A stretch of 64,000 nucleotides of DNA from Fimbriiglobus ruber (GCF_002197845.1 NZ_NIDE01000014.1:682001-746000), one strand, 5' to 3'. Counted from the stretch's first letter, positions 25,778 through 35,539 are shown. Notes: generated by a model not told the origin, from the sequence alone. Numbers and translations: made by a program.

Positions 25778-25928
25778 GAAGAAATTAGCCACAGAGGTCA
25801 CAGAGGACACAGAGAGAAGAGAGGAAAGCCAAGCGAGACACGCGATCCGATCATCCATTTTTCCTTTCCCTCTCTGCTTTTTCTCTCTTCTCTCTGTGTC
25901 CTCTGTGATCTCTGTGGCTAATTTCTTC
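25778..25928. repeat. Inverted repeat of the 'GCCACAGAGGTCACAGAG' type
   Basis: Arms of about 45 bases (25778-25822 and 25884-25928) containing TTAGCCACAGAGGTCACAGA and its near complement. This purine-rich repeat is familiar from intergenic regions of many bacteria. It separates the DUF1592 and DUF1552 genes and could form a hairpin in their transcript. Confidence 0.75.
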
Positions 25929-25934
25929 ATTCTT

Positions 25935-28364
25935 TTATGGTGCGACAAAAGCGGGGCTCTCGACGATGGCGTGGACGAGCGTTCGCAGCCCGCGGCCGTT
26001 CGCGGCACTCGACTTTAACACCCCGTCGACGTAATCGCGGTCGGAAAACCCGAGTTCCCGGCCGAGGGCGAAGGTCATGAGCTTTTCGGTCAGGCAGTGG
26101 GCGAACCGATCTTCATTTTGGAGCAGCAACCGTTTGAACTCGCGCACGTCCGCGAATTTCTCGCCCGTCGCGAGCTGGCCGCTCGGGTCGACATTGCCGG
26201 CCGTGATGACCTTGCCCCAGCCTTTGTCAGCGTTCTTCGGCTCCACGTAATACCGCAGGTACTGTTTGCGGAACCCGCCGGTCGGGTCGAAGCTTTCGAG
26301 GGCGAACCCCGGCGGGTCGATGTGTTGGTGGCAGACGTTGCACGAGGCGGCCGTGCGGTGCTTGGCAAGCTGTTCGCGGACCGTCGTCGCGCCGCGGGTG
26401 TCGGGCTCGATGCTGCCGACGTTCGGCGGGGGCGGCGGTACGACTTGGCCCAGGAAGTTCTCCAGCACCCAGACGCCGCGGAGGACCGGCGACGTGGTCG
26501 TCCCATTGGCCGTCACCTTGAGTACGGCTGCCTGCGTGAGAACCCCGCCTCGGACACAGTCCTTGGGCAGCGGCACCTTGTGGACTTTCACGCCCCGGAC
26601 GCCCTCGACGCCGTAATGCTTGGCCAGGCGCCTGTTGAGCATCGCGAAATCGGAGTCGAGGAAGTTGCGAATACTGAGGTCTTCTTCCAGCAGCGTGCGG
26701 AAAAAGCCCTGGCTCTCCTCGATCATGCTGAACTTCAGGAAGTCGTCGAACTCGGTGTAGACCTTCGGGTCGGGCGTGGTGGCGTCGATCTGGCGCAGTC
26801 GCAGCCACTGGCCCGTGAAATCAGAGACGAAACGATCCCGCCGCGGGTCTTTGAGCATTCGCTCGACCTGGGCGCGCAGGACGGCCGGCTCGTGCAGCGT
26901 CCCTTGCCGAGCACATTCGAGAAGTTCGGCGTCGGGCATCGAACTCCACAGGAAGTACGACAGCCGCGACGCGAGTTCGTAGTCGGAGATCCGGGTCTTC
27001 GCTTCGCTGATGTTCTCGCGAAGGAACAAAAAGTTGGGGGAGCAGAGTACGGCCGCCAGTCCCGACCGGAGGCTCGCTTCAAACGACCGGCCAGCTGCAA
27101 GTCGGCCCTTGACCAACGACAGGTATCGCGCAACCTCTTCCTCCGCCGCGGGTTGACGGAAGGCACGCGCGATGAACCGCCGCAAGATCGGCTCGGCATC
27201 TTCCAACTTCCCGGTCTTGAGGTCGACATCGCCCAGGAGCCGCTTGTGGCTCTCGGGCGGCCATTGTGCATACAGCGGGCCGGTGATCTCGACCGGGCCG
27301 AAGCCGACCCCCGGGAACTTGCCCGACGAGACGTCGTTCAGCCACGTCGGCAAGTCGAGTACGAAGAACTGGATGGCCGACCGTGCCCCGACGACGGCTT
27401 CGATCTCGACCGTCTTGGGCTTCGCTTCGGCCTCGAAGTAGCCGAGGTCGATGTTGGTGGCCGCGAGCCCGTCGAAGTCGGAGACTCGTGCGTTGAAGAC
27501 GATCGGCTCGGCGCTGGCGTGCGTGGCGACCGGGAACCGGAAGCGGTACCGCCCGGCGACGGGGGTGCGCTTTTCCCGCGTGGCGATCTTGCTGTAGTTC
27601 CCCTTGTCCGTCGTGTAAATGACGCTCCGGCCGTCGTCGAGGCCGAAGAAGCGCGGGATGTCCTTCTTGATCTCGTTCATCGGGTCGACGGTGAACGTGA
27701 CCGTTTTAGGCCGGTCGCCGTGGACGATGGCGGCGTCGATGGCCGCTTCCGCCGCCCGGAGGTATTGCCCCATCAGTTCAGCGGAAATGGCGAGCGCTTC
27801 GCCGTTGTTATCGAACCCACCTGCTTGTTGGTCTTCGGGGAGGAGGTGTTTGAGTTCGGTATCGATCCCGAGCAGATCGCGAACGGTGTTTTGGTACCCT
27901 TCCCGATTGAGCCGACGGTGGACGGTCTCGCGCAACCGCTTGTCGGCGGCCTTCAGCCGGGGCTCGATCGCGGCCAAGAAGCTCGCCGTGTCTTTCGCGG
28001 CTGGCTTCGGCTCGGTGGCGGGCGGCATCTGTCCTTGGGAGACTCGATCGAAGATTCGCGTCCAGTTTGCCACGAGGGGGCGGTCCGTCATCTCGGTGGA
28101 CAATTTCTCCAGGTCCAGCCCGCCTTTTTTGGCGCCGTTGGCGTGGCAGTCGTAGCAGTGCTTGCTGAGAAACTCGCGCACCTCGGGACCGACCCCGGCC
28201 GGTTCCGCCGCGACCGGAGCCGACCGCACCTCGGCTCCCGGCCAACACCCAAGCAACACCACGCCGACAACGACGAACGCGAGAAGCAGAGGACGCCGGG
28301 AAGGAAAGCGGACGAAGAGGCCACGGACCGAACGATTCCGCGTGTTGCTTTGTTGGGTAATCCC
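25935..28364 (-). CDS. DUF1592/DUF1588/DUF1585 cytochrome-type secreted protein (planctomycete)
   Basis: About 809 residues from the GTG at 28364, which has GGAGAG upstream; an ATG at 28421 is an alternative. A signal anchor (LLLAFVVVGVVLLGCWPG) is followed by a cytochrome-c-like heme motif, HCYDCH. The family domains follow in their usual order: DUF1587 (VHRRLNREGYQNTVRDLLGI), DUF1595 (FIARAFRQPAAEEEVARYL), DUF1592 (DYELASRLSYFLWSSMPDAEL), DUF1588 (CVRGGVLTQAAVLKVTANGT, CNVCHQHIDPPGFALESFDP) and DUF1585 (KLMTFALGRELGFSDRDYVD). It pairs with the DUF1552 gene downstream, and the two are thought to work together in an uncharacterised process in the cell envelope. Confidence 0.9.
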   Translation of the reverse strand, partial: GITQQSNTRNRSVRGLFVRFPSRRPLLLAFVVVGVVLLGCWPGAEVRSAPVAAEPAGVGPEVREFLSKHCYDCHANGAKKGGLDLEKLSTEMTDRPLVANWTRIFDRVSQGQMPPATEPKPAAKDTASFLAAIEPRLKAADKRLRETVHRRLNREGYQNTVRDLLGIDTELKHLLPEDQQAGGFDNNGEALAISAELMGQYLRAAEAAIDAAIVHGDRPKTVTFTVDPMNEIKKDIPRFFGLDDGRSVIYTTDKGNYSKIATREKRTPVAGRYRFRFPVATHASAEPIVFNARVSDFDGLAATNIDLGYFEAEAKPKTVEIEAVVGARSAIQFFVLDLPTWLNDVSSGKFPGVGFGPVEITGPLYAQWPPESHKRLLGDVDLKTGKLEDAEPILRRFIARAFRQPAAEEEVARYLSLVKGRLAAGRSFEASLRSGLAAVLCSPNFLFLRENISEAKTRISDYELASRLSYFLWSSMPDAELLECARQGTLHEPAVLRAQVERMLKDPRRDRFVSDFTGQWLRLRQIDATTPDPKVYTEFDDFLKFSMIEESQGFFRTLLEEDLSIRNFLDSDFAMLNRRLAKHYGVEGVRGVKVHKVPLPKDCVRGGVLTQAAVLKVTANGTTTSPVLRGVWVLENFLGQVVPPPPPNVGSIEPDTRGATTVREQLAKHRTAASCNVCHQHIDPPGFALESFDPTGGFRKQYLRYYVEPKNADKGWGKVITAGNVDPSGQLATGEKFADVREFKRLLLQNEDRFAHCLTEKLMTFALGRELGFSDRDYVDGVLKSSAANGRGLRTLVHAIVESPAFVAP

Positions 28365-28503
28365 CACCTCGATCTCTCCGCGTGTCGAATACGTGGCACG
28401 TCTGATTCGCTGATTGTACACGATCGTGGAAATCGACCAAAACTCCTGGGATAATCCCGTGTTAGATGTTCAAATCTCTTTGATTGCCGTCGGAGGCTGC
28501 TTC

Positions 28504-29625
28504 GTGCGTTTTCAACTCGCCGCCTGCGTCTTGTTTTTCTCGGCTTATGTTTCGGCGGCCGAACCTCCGAAAGCCCCGCCGTTTGCCGAAGTCGTTTCGG
28601 CGTCGTTCGCCCGCTGGGACCGGAACAAGGACGCCGAATTGACACTGGACGAGATCAACCGGGCGGTTATCGACCCGGCCGTGAAAGGGCCCGAGGCCGC
28701 CGCGGTCGCGGCTCTCCGTCGGGGAATGCGGGCCGCCAAGGACGACCTGTCGAAACTGACGCTCTCGGAGCTGACGGTCAAGGCGTCGGGGAAGGCCGGC
28801 TCCGCCAAACGACCGGACTGGAATCCCCTGTACACGGCCGCCTACCACCGGATCGCCGAGACCAACCGCGAACTCTTTCCGAAGGGCAAGCCCACGCTCG
28901 ACTCGGTGAGCCAGGGCCGCATGGGGGATTGCTTCTGCCTCGCCCCCCTCGGCGCCATTTGCCACCGCGGCCCGGACTACGTGGTCGGGATGATTACGCC
29001 GAAGAAAGACGGCACCTTCGATGTGCGGATCGGCACCGAATGGGTCAACGTGCCTACCCCGACGGATGCGGAAATCGCCCTGAGTAGCCGGGCCAAGGAC
29101 GACGGGATCTGGGTCAACGTGTACGAGAAGGCGGTCGGCGAATGGCGGATGCGAAAGCTGCCCGAAAAGGAACGTCCCGTCACGTCCCTCGACCTACTCA
29201 CCAAGGGCGGGTCGGCCGGGACGATGCTGGCGGCCGTGACCGGGAACGCCATCGAGCGGTTTCCGCTGACGGCATTCAAGGGCGACCAGTCGACCGAGGA
29301 AGAACGCAAGAAGTTGCTAAACGACCTGCGTGGCAAGTTGGAGAAGGCCTTCGCCGAGAAGCGCTGCGTTACGACGGGGACCGGTGCCAAGGTCGACGTG
29401 AAGACGCCGAACATCCACTTTAACCACGCCTACGCGGTCATCGGCTACGACCGGGCGACCGATCGTGTCCTCGTCTGGAACCCCCACGGGCAGACGTTCA
29501 AGCCCAAGGGCGCCGAGGGCATCGCGGAGGGCTACGCCACCACCAACGGGCAGTTCCGCATTCCGCTGGCCGACTTCGCCCGCATCTTCGCGGGGCTGGC
29601 GTTCGAAGTGCGGGCGAAAGAGTAA
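28504..29625 (+). CDS. Secreted calpain-like (C2 family) cysteine protease with an EF-hand
   Basis: A 373-residue protein starting at the GTG at 28504, seven bases after a GGAGG site. Residues 1-19 form a signal peptide (AACVLFFSAYVSAAE). An EF-hand loop follows at 39-50 (DRNKDAELTLDE, with acidic residues at positions 1, 5, 7 and 12). The protease domain has the calpain triad: Cys143 in QGRMGDCFCLAPL, His308 in FNHAYAVIGYD and Asn326 in WNPHG. Calpains are best known from eukaryotes, though bacterial copies exist. This one is export-targeted, with a calcium-binding motif fused directly upstream. It is divergent from the DUF1592 gene and shares a 139-base promoter region with it. Confidence 0.85.
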   Translation: MRFQLAACVLFFSAYVSAAEPPKAPPFAEVVSASFARWDRNKDAELTLDEINRAVIDPAVKGPEAAAVAALRRGMRAAKDDLSKLTLSELTVKASGKAGSAKRPDWNPLYTAAYHRIAETNRELFPKGKPTLDSVSQGRMGDCFCLAPLGAICHRGPDYVVGMITPKKDGTFDVRIGTEWVNVPTPTDAEIALSSRAKDDGIWVNVYEKAVGEWRMRKLPEKERPVTSLDLLTKGGSAGTMLAAVTGNAIERFPLTAFKGDQSTEEERKKLLNDLRGKLEKAFAEKRCVTTGTGAKVDVKTPNIHFNHAYAVIGYDRATDRVLVWNPHGQTFKPKGAEGIAEGYATTNGQFRIPLADFARIFAGLAFEVRAKE

Positions 29626-29792
29626 GCGGGACGTCTTGGACGAACACCGCCTCCCGGACGCGCAGTGTAGGTACGCGTACACGATATGGCCGAACGCAAG
29701 CCGTCATCGAAACCGACAGCTTCCACGCGGCCCACTCATTTGATGGGCCGAGGCGTCAGTGATGACGCGATGACTCACCTTTTCCGGGGCTC

Positions 29793-30200
29793 TCACTCCG
29801 GTGGAAAGACTCCGCCGAGAATGAGGAGTTCGCGTAATTCGACGCGGTGGGGCGAGTTGATGTTGAGGACGTCGATAGTGGCCCGCCCGCAAGGTGTTAA
29901 CCCGATCAACGTCGCGCCGTCCCAAGCGAAATGACGCCCCCACCTCTGGCGTCGGGGATTGAACAGGACCACGACGCGACCCGTCTCGGCGTCGCGCCCG
30001 CTGAGATTACTCGATTTCCCCAAATTGCACTCGTGGCAGGACCACGCCAAATTAATGGGATCGTCGCCGCCGTGGTGCTTCTTGGCGACGATGTGTTCGA
30101 TGTGGAAGGGGAACAGCGGCAGATCGGATTCGTGTAGACGGCAGTATTCACACCGATAATCCGCCCGCGACCGGACCGCCGCCCGGATCGAGCGGTTCAC
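29793..30200 (-). CDS. HNH endonuclease
   Basis: A 135-residue HNH nuclease with zinc-binding CEYC and CHECN pairs and the motif FHIEHIVAKKHHGGDDPINL. The GTG start at 30200 overlaps the stop of the upstream 90-residue gene (GTGA), so they are translationally coupled. The longer frame upstream is rejected for that reason. The C-terminal part (WGRHFAWDGATLIGLTPCGR) is typical of stand-alone HNH proteins that are common in cyanobacteria and planctomycetes. Its target is unknown. Confidence 0.85.
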   Translation of the reverse strand: MNRSIRAAVRSRADYRCEYCRLHESDLPLFPFHIEHIVAKKHHGGDDPINLAWSCHECNLGKSSNLSGRDAETGRVVVLFNPRRQRWGRHFAWDGATLIGLTPCGRATIDVLNINSPHRVELRELLILGGVFPPE

Positions 30201-30469
30201 GCCGGTTGGTCCTTGCGGGCCAAAAGAATACGGGCTTCGGCCTTGAGGACGGCGACACAGTGGTTGGCCATCAGGTACATTTCGTACTCGTGGCGCTCCT
30301 CGGGCGTCAGGTCGCCCTCGTTGCACTTGTCGGCCAACTTGGCGACCCGGGCTCGCGTCTTTCGGTCGACCTTGAGGGCGACGAGTTTCCGTGCCGCCGC
30401 CTCGTTGAGCGCGGAACTTACGGGTTCGAGAATTCGACCCAGCAGCAGGTCATTTGAATGAATCTTCAT
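30197..30469 (-). CDS. Small helical protein coupled to the HNH gene
   Basis: A 90-residue, almost wholly helical and charged protein, MKIHSNDLLLGRILEPVSSA, with LADKCNEGDLTPEERHEYEM near the middle. Genes of this type commonly precede HNH genes, and the GTGA overlap makes a two-gene operon. It may hold the nuclease in check or deliver it, as in toxin-antitoxin pairs, but nothing in the sequence proves that. Confidence 0.68.
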   Translation of the reverse strand: MKIHSNDLLLGRILEPVSSALNEAAARKLVALKVDRKTRARVAKLADKCNEGDLTPEERHEYEMYLMANHCVAVLKAEARILLARKDQPA

Positions 30470-30786
30470 GTCGCAATTTTACACCAGACGGCGGCCAAGA
30501 GCGAGGCCCACCGTTTGCCGGTCAGACCAAGTACGCATCCTGTCGGTTAGCGAATGTCGATGCCGAACACCACCGGTTGCGCGCCGACGGTCGCGCGGAG
30601 CGGGGTGTTATTGATGCTGCCGTAGTTGGGCGGGATGCGAAGAGCCTTCCGCGCTTCCTCTTTCAGATCAGACGTCTGGCCTGCTCGGGCGAGACCGGCA
30701 TCGCCCCTTGCCGCGTCCCATCGCTTGCTCGGCCGCGTTGAGGTCGAGAACAAGTACCCGATGCGTACCCTGCACGGCACCCGGGC
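30470..30786. other. Gap between HNH pair and membrane protein gene
   Basis: A minus-strand frame of 77 residues (30547-30780) is present but has no family look; a degraded gene end is possible. Otherwise nothing is seen. Confidence 0.4.
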
Positions 30787-32745
30787 TCACTCGCGGCCCT
30801 CCCGCTCGAACGCCTGGAACGTCAAGTTCCAGAAAAGCCACGCCGCGGCAGCCATCGCCACAGCCATAATCCCGACCGCGGCCGTGGCGAGGAACTGGTC
30901 TTCGGCTCCGGAGACCTGCCAGACGACCAGCAAGAACACGACGGCCCCGCCGATCGCCGGCAACAGCCACAACACGGCGCGGGTTTGCGTCCGGCACCGG
31001 ATCGACAGCCACAGGCCGAGACTGGCCGTGAGCGGGACGGCGGCGGCCGCGTAAACGAGCGTCGGGATGAACACCAGCGGGACGTCGGACGCCAGGAACC
31101 CGATCGGCAGACTGGCGGTCGCCAGTATCCCCCACCACCACCCGCGGTCGATGCAGACGACCCATTTCGGCCACAGGATCGCCCGGCGGTCCACCGGGAT
31201 CGACAGGAGTGATTCGAGCGTGTTCCGCTGCCGCTCGCGGACGATCGTCCCGCCCGCCGCCGCGCCGACCGTCAGCAGGTACGTGAACATCCCGCCCGCG
31301 CCGACGAACAGCAACAGCCCCGCCGCCCCGCTCCGGCTGCTATTCCCGCCGAGGGTCAGCGTCATCGCCGAAATCAGGATCAGCATCCCCGCCACTATGC
31401 CTGTCATGATCCCGACCGCGATCAGCACGCCCCGGATCGAGTCGTCGTCCGCGTCGCGCTTGAGCCCGGTGCTGTACCGCTCCTTCCACAGGAACGGGTC
31501 GTCGGCCGGCACTTTCGGCCGGCGGGCGACGTCCGGCGGGACGAACGGCCGCCGGGCCGGTGGCGTCTCCGGGCGACGGTACCTGCGTGGGACCGGAGCC
31601 GGCGGGGGTGGCGGCACTGCCGGAGCCACGCGAATCAAAGCCGCCGTCGGCAGCGACTCCAGGGCCAGTTTTTCGGAATCGGGGGCTGAGTCGTCGTAAA
31701 GCGGCAATTCGATGGGGATCTCGTCTTCCGGGAGGAGTTGCTCCGGGGGAACGACGGCAAGTACGGGCGGCGCGCGGTCGATGTGGGGGTATCTGCGGCG
31801 GGGACTGCGGCCGGGGCGGTTCGTCAACCCGCTCCGCGACTGCCGTATCCAGCGGATGCCGAGCCAGATCGCGAAGACGGCGGCCGCGAATTCGGCCGCC
31901 GCGTACCCGAGGCCGAACAACCAGAATACCTCGTTCGAATCCCCCTCCAGGGTGGACAATAAACCGATGATGGCAAACGGGCTAAAATACGGTGCCCCAA
32001 ATCCGACGAACATGTGGAGTGCGGTGAAACCGTACCCCCGGAACAGCGCGCCGCGGTACGTGGCGGTGGCGGCCGCCGCGGCGGCGCTGATGGCGGCCGA
32101 CATCGTGACCGTGGCCGCGGTGATCAGGTACGCCATCAACAGGAAGGTGAAGCTCACCCCGCCGAACAGGAGCGTCAGCGCGAGGATCGGCAGCCCGGAC
32201 AGCATGATCCCGAGCAGGAACACGAGCCGGCCGAGGAACTTCCCGAGCAGGATTTCGCGGTTGGTCAGGTCGCTGACGAGCAGGTAAATGAACGTCTTCC
32301 GCTCTTTCTCTTCGGAGATGCCGCCCGCCGCGTAAGCCGGGGTGATGAAGACGATGACGGCGAGTTGCGCGAGGACGAAGGTGAGCGAAAACTGCTGGGC
32401 GAACCGGGCCGAGTCTTCGAGGGAGAGAACCTGACTCGTTCCGAAGAACAGCTCGCGGGGCGGAGTATGAGGGAACCAGGCGACGGTGAACAGGGTCAGG
32501 ATGAACAACAGCGAAATGGCGAGGATGAACCGGGCGCGGGCGTCCTGTCCGCGCCGCGCGAGGCGGACCAGCTCCCACCGGAACAGCGGGCCGACGAAGC
32601 CGGGCCGCTTCCCCGGCGGGCGGGGAAGCGACTTGGGCGCCGGCGGCGTCGACGGCCGCGGCCGCTTCGGGCGACTCGCTGGCGAGGCGGCCTCAAGACC
32701 GGCGTCAACGGGGCCGGGCGTCGATGGGGGCGTGGGGGGTGTCAC
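30787..32745 (-). CDS. ABC-2-type multi-spanning membrane protein (permease)
   Basis: A 652-residue protein. The GTG at 32745 overlaps the upstream stop (GTGA, 32742-32745). After a Pro-rich start, a first membrane block (FRWELVRLARRGQDARARFI, LAISLLFILTLFTVAW) carries the ABC-2 permease signature region AYAAGGISEEKERKTFIYLL and SDLTNREILLGKFLGRL. A Pro-rich linker and a second membrane block follow, the latter containing VGAAAGGTIVRERQRNTLES and LLSIPVDRRAILWPKW. This tandem two-permease layout in one chain is known in planctomycetes. No ABC ATPase gene is adjacent. Confidence 0.8.
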   Translation of the reverse strand: MTPPTPPSTPGPVDAGLEAASPASRPKRPRPSTPPAPKSLPRPPGKRPGFVGPLFRWELVRLARRGQDARARFILAISLLFILTLFTVAWFPHTPPRELFFGTSQVLSLEDSARFAQQFSLTFVLAQLAVIVFITPAYAAGGISEEKERKTFIYLLVSDLTNREILLGKFLGRLVFLLGIMLSGLPILALTLLFGGVSFTFLLMAYLITAATVTMSAAISAAAAAATATYRGALFRGYGFTALHMFVGFGAPYFSPFAIIGLLSTLEGDSNEVFWLFGLGYAAAEFAAAVFAIWLGIRWIRQSRSGLTNRPGRSPRRRYPHIDRAPPVLAVVPPEQLLPEDEIPIELPLYDDSAPDSEKLALESLPTAALIRVAPAVPPPPPAPVPRRYRRPETPPARRPFVPPDVARRPKVPADDPFLWKERYSTGLKRDADDDSIRGVLIAVGIMTGIVAGMLILISAMTLTLGGNSSRSGAAGLLLFVGAGGMFTYLLTVGAAAGGTIVRERQRNTLESLLSIPVDRRAILWPKWVVCIDRGWWWGILATASLPIGFLASDVPLVFIPTLVYAAAAVPLTASLGLWLSIRCRTQTRAVLWLLPAIGGAVVFLLVVWQVSGAEDQFLATAAVGIMAVAMAAAAWLFWNLTFQAFEREGRE

Positions 32746-34880
32746 CGGGCGGCCCGGTCCTGGAGGCCCAGGCCGATGCCGTCCAGCCCGAACGGGCGGA
32801 GGGTGAACTTGCCCCACGAGTCGTAAGGCGACCCCGGCGGCGCGCCCTCGATCTTCGCGTTGTGCCGGGCCAGCGCGAGCCGCGCCCAGCCGTACCCGAC
32901 CCGCTGGGCCCGCGGGTCCTCGGGCACCTCCACGACGGTCGCCTCCGCCCGCTTCCCTTCGTATTGGGCGGGCAGAAGTTGGCGGACGGCCTCGGCCCGG
33001 GCCCATGCCCGGTAGCCCTCGTTCACCACGGCTTTCACGAGCGTGTCGGCCTTGTCCGGAGCCTTGCCCCGCCCCGCCTGGGCCGCGAGCCGGACGAGGC
33101 TGATGTCGAAGCCCGTCTGCCTCTTCTGCTTGTCGTCGAAACTCTTCCAGACGTCGAGTGCGGCGTCGACGGCCGGGGCGGGGTCGCGAGAAAGCTCGGC
33201 CGCCAGCGCGAGCGCCCGCAGCCGGCCCTCCGAGGAACCCGGCCGTTTGGCCACGTCCACCGCCTCCTGATCTTTTCCTTGCAACAGGAGCAGGAGCGTG
33301 TGAGCCGTGCGGGTCGTCTCGTCGATCTGGCCGGAGCCGCCCGGCAGCGTGGCCAGTTTGACCGTCGCGACCGGCGGCGTGACCGCGTGGGCGAGCGCCT
33401 GAAGGGAGCCCGGGGCGGACGTACCGGGCGGCAGTTGCACGCCGGCGACCGCCGTCGCGCGAGCCTGGTCGCTCGTGGCCTTGAACACCTCCGCGGCCGC
33501 CACCGCCGTCGCGTCGATTTGCTCCTGCTCGCCGAAGCCCTGAGAGACGACGGCGACGGCCAGGTCCCCGCGGCCCCGAGCGGCGAGTTCGCGGGCGAGC
33601 CGGCGCAGGGCGTGGGTGCGAGCTTCGAGCGGGACGGCCCCGGGCTTGTCGTCCTTCCGCATCGCCCGGAACGTCTGCCCGAGTTCTTCCTGCACGTCAA
33701 AGGTCTTGGTGTTGATCTTGGCCCGGGCGCCGCCGGCCGGGGCCGGGGTCCAGCGGATGCGGAGACCCTTGGTCACTTGTTCGTCGTCGCCGCCGAGGAC
33801 CGTCTGCGCGACGGCCAGCTCGGCGAACAGCATGTTCCGCCCGGCGAGCGCCTCCGGTCCGGCGTTGGCAGGGACGGAATCCAGTTCCTGCCGGGCGGCC
33901 GCGAAGCGCTTGATCGCCTCGTCCAACTTCTTCGGATCGTCCACGGTCGCGGCGCGGGCGGCGTACTCCCCGGCCGCGATCAGAACGGCGGCCCGGAACA
34001 GCGGAGCCTCCGGCGGGGGAATGCCCGTGTCCTTCGCTTCCGTCATGTCCCGGACCGCGTCCTCGACGAAGTGGTCCTGTTTGTCGAACTTGCGGTTCGA
34101 CACCACGATCATCACGCCGTAAACGACCAGTCCGAGGATTACGAGTGGGGTCGTCACGAACGCGACCCAGTGCCACACCGGCCGCGGCTCGATTTCGGGC
34201 TGGAACACCCCGGCGTCCCGCAGCGACGCCCCGGACACCTGCCGGGCCTCGGCCGCGCTGGCGACGCCCGCGAGCTTTTCCTGCTTGGCCAGCGACGGCA
34301 GGCCGGACTCGCCGGTCCGCCAGTCGGACTGCTTGACCTGCTTCTGCTCGGGCACCTTTTGCCGGTGCCGGCACTCGGGGTTCGGGCAGAGGACGTTCTT
34401 CCCCTGCTTGTCCCACGGCTCTTCCCATTTCTGGTCGCACGTCGGGCAGGTCATGGCGATCTTGCGGTTCTCGACCGGCACTTCGACGCCGGCGGCGTCC
34501 GCGGCCATGGCCGCGGCGGCCAGCGCTTCCGTGTCCACCACCGGCTTCGGCGGCGGGGCCGGCGGTTTCGCGGGCGCCTTGGGGAGCGGCCCCGGGGTCG
34601 CCTTCGGGGTCGCGGGCGGGGTCGGCACGGCGGACGCCGGCACGACCGGCCTGGCAGCCGGGGCCGCCGCGGGCTTGGCGGCCACCGGCGGCGCGGCTGC
34701 GTTGGCCCGCGCCACGGGTGCGGCCGGTGCAGCCGCGGCCGTCCCATTCGACCCGGGTTTTTCGCCCACGGTAAACGGCTTCCGGCAGTCCGGGTTTTGG
34801 CAGATGGCGCGCTTCCCGGCCGACTCGTCCTTCAGCCGGTACGCTTTGAGGCAGAACGGGCATTGAGTGTCAATCGCCAT
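32742..34880 (-). CDS. Large membrane protein with two N-terminal zinc ribbons
   Basis: A 712-residue planctomycete-type protein. A first zinc ribbon (CPFCLKAYRLKDESAGKRAI, then CQNPDC) is followed by a long Ala/Pro-rich linker. A second ribbon (CPTCDQKW, CPNPEC) comes next, then one membrane segment (about 246-270, VAFVTTPLVILGLVVYGVMI). The C-terminal 430 residues are helical and repeat-like, resembling TPR or HEAT arrays. The function is unknown. It is translationally coupled to the permease downstream, so the two probably work together. Confidence 0.72.
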   Translation of the reverse strand: MAIDTQCPFCLKAYRLKDESAGKRAICQNPDCRKPFTVGEKPGSNGTAAAAPAAPVARANAAAPPVAAKPAAAPAARPVVPASAVPTPPATPKATPGPLPKAPAKPPAPPPKPVVDTEALAAAAMAADAAGVEVPVENRKIAMTCPTCDQKWEEPWDKQGKNVLCPNPECRHRQKVPEQKQVKQSDWRTGESGLPSLAKQEKLAGVASAAEARQVSGASLRDAGVFQPEIEPRPVWHWVAFVTTPLVILGLVVYGVMIVVSNRKFDKQDHFVEDAVRDMTEAKDTGIPPPEAPLFRAAVLIAAGEYAARAATVDDPKKLDEAIKRFAAARQELDSVPANAGPEALAGRNMLFAELAVAQTVLGGDDEQVTKGLRIRWTPAPAGGARAKINTKTFDVQEELGQTFRAMRKDDKPGAVPLEARTHALRRLARELAARGRGDLAVAVVSQGFGEQEQIDATAVAAAEVFKATSDQARATAVAGVQLPPGTSAPGSLQALAHAVTPPVATVKLATLPGGSGQIDETTRTAHTLLLLLQGKDQEAVDVAKRPGSSEGRLRALALAAELSRDPAPAVDAALDVWKSFDDKQKRQTGFDISLVRLAAQAGRGKAPDKADTLVKAVVNEGYRAWARAEAVRQLLPAQYEGKRAEATVVEVPEDPRAQRVGYGWARLALARHNAKIEGAPPGSPYDSWGKFTLRPFGLDGIGLGLQDRAAR

Positions 34881-35072
34881 CGGCAGACCCTGAGTAACGT
34901 CGCGGGGACATGGCGCGGGGACGTCTCTCCATTATGCTCGCGCGGGCGGACGGCGGCAATCGGCCGATTCCGCGGTCGGATCCGAAGACGCGCTTGACGC
35001 CGCGGGAGCCGGACGTTATGCCCGCGGTTCGGGGGGGAACATGGACGGAACCCTGTGGGAGGCCGGACGCCG

Positions 35073-35432
35073 ATGAATCGTGCGAAGAGATGGGTCGCGC
35101 TGACCGGGCTGGGGGCCGCCCTGACGGCCGGCCCCGGCTGCGGAATGATGGACGAATTCCAAGATGCCTTCGGGTGCGGCTCCAGCACATCCGAATCCAA
35201 CCAGTCCGCTCTCCGCAGCTATCAACCGCTCAACCCACAAGACCCGCCGCCGTCCACGACGACAACGACTTACACGCCCGCGAACTCGACGAATGGCAAT
35301 GCGTCCGCCGGTGCGGGGGCGGCGACCACCGGAGCCGGGACTGGGGCAACGCCCACCGGAGCCGGGACGGGAACCACTGGTCCCACGACCACTACGCTGC
35401 CCGGAATTTACAAGGACTCGGCGCAGAGATAA
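35073..35432 (+). CDS. Small Thr/Gly/Ala-rich putative lipoprotein
   Basis: A 119-residue protein from the ATG at 35073. The N-terminal signal VALTGLGAALTAGPGCG has a lipobox-like Cys. The rest is low-complexity (TTTTTYTPANSTNGNASAG and repeated TTGAGTGATPTGAG), as in surface-exposed flexible lipoproteins. A six-residue longer start is possible. No function is known. Confidence 0.6.
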   Translation: MNRAKRWVALTGLGAALTAGPGCGMMDEFQDAFGCGSSTSESNQSALRSYQPLNPQDPPPSTTTTTYTPANSTNGNASAGAGAATTGAGTGATPTGAGTGTTGPTTTTLPGIYKDSAQR

Positions 35433-35475
35433 CGTCTGCGAATTATTGTCGGGCAGTGTCGGACACGTGGGAGAC

Positions 35476-35539
35476 GGCGTTGGCGTCGCGGCTTCAGCCG
35501 GTGGATTTTCGGACCGGCTGAAGCCGCGACGCCAACGCC
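35476..35539. repeat. Perfect 27-bp inverted repeat hairpin between convergent genes
   Basis: GGCGTTGGCGTCGCGGCTTC... (35476-35502) and its exact complement (35513-35539) with a 10-base loop, between the lipoprotein and permease genes. It may act as a terminator for both, although no T tract follows. It looks like a REP-type intergenic repeat. Confidence 0.65.
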
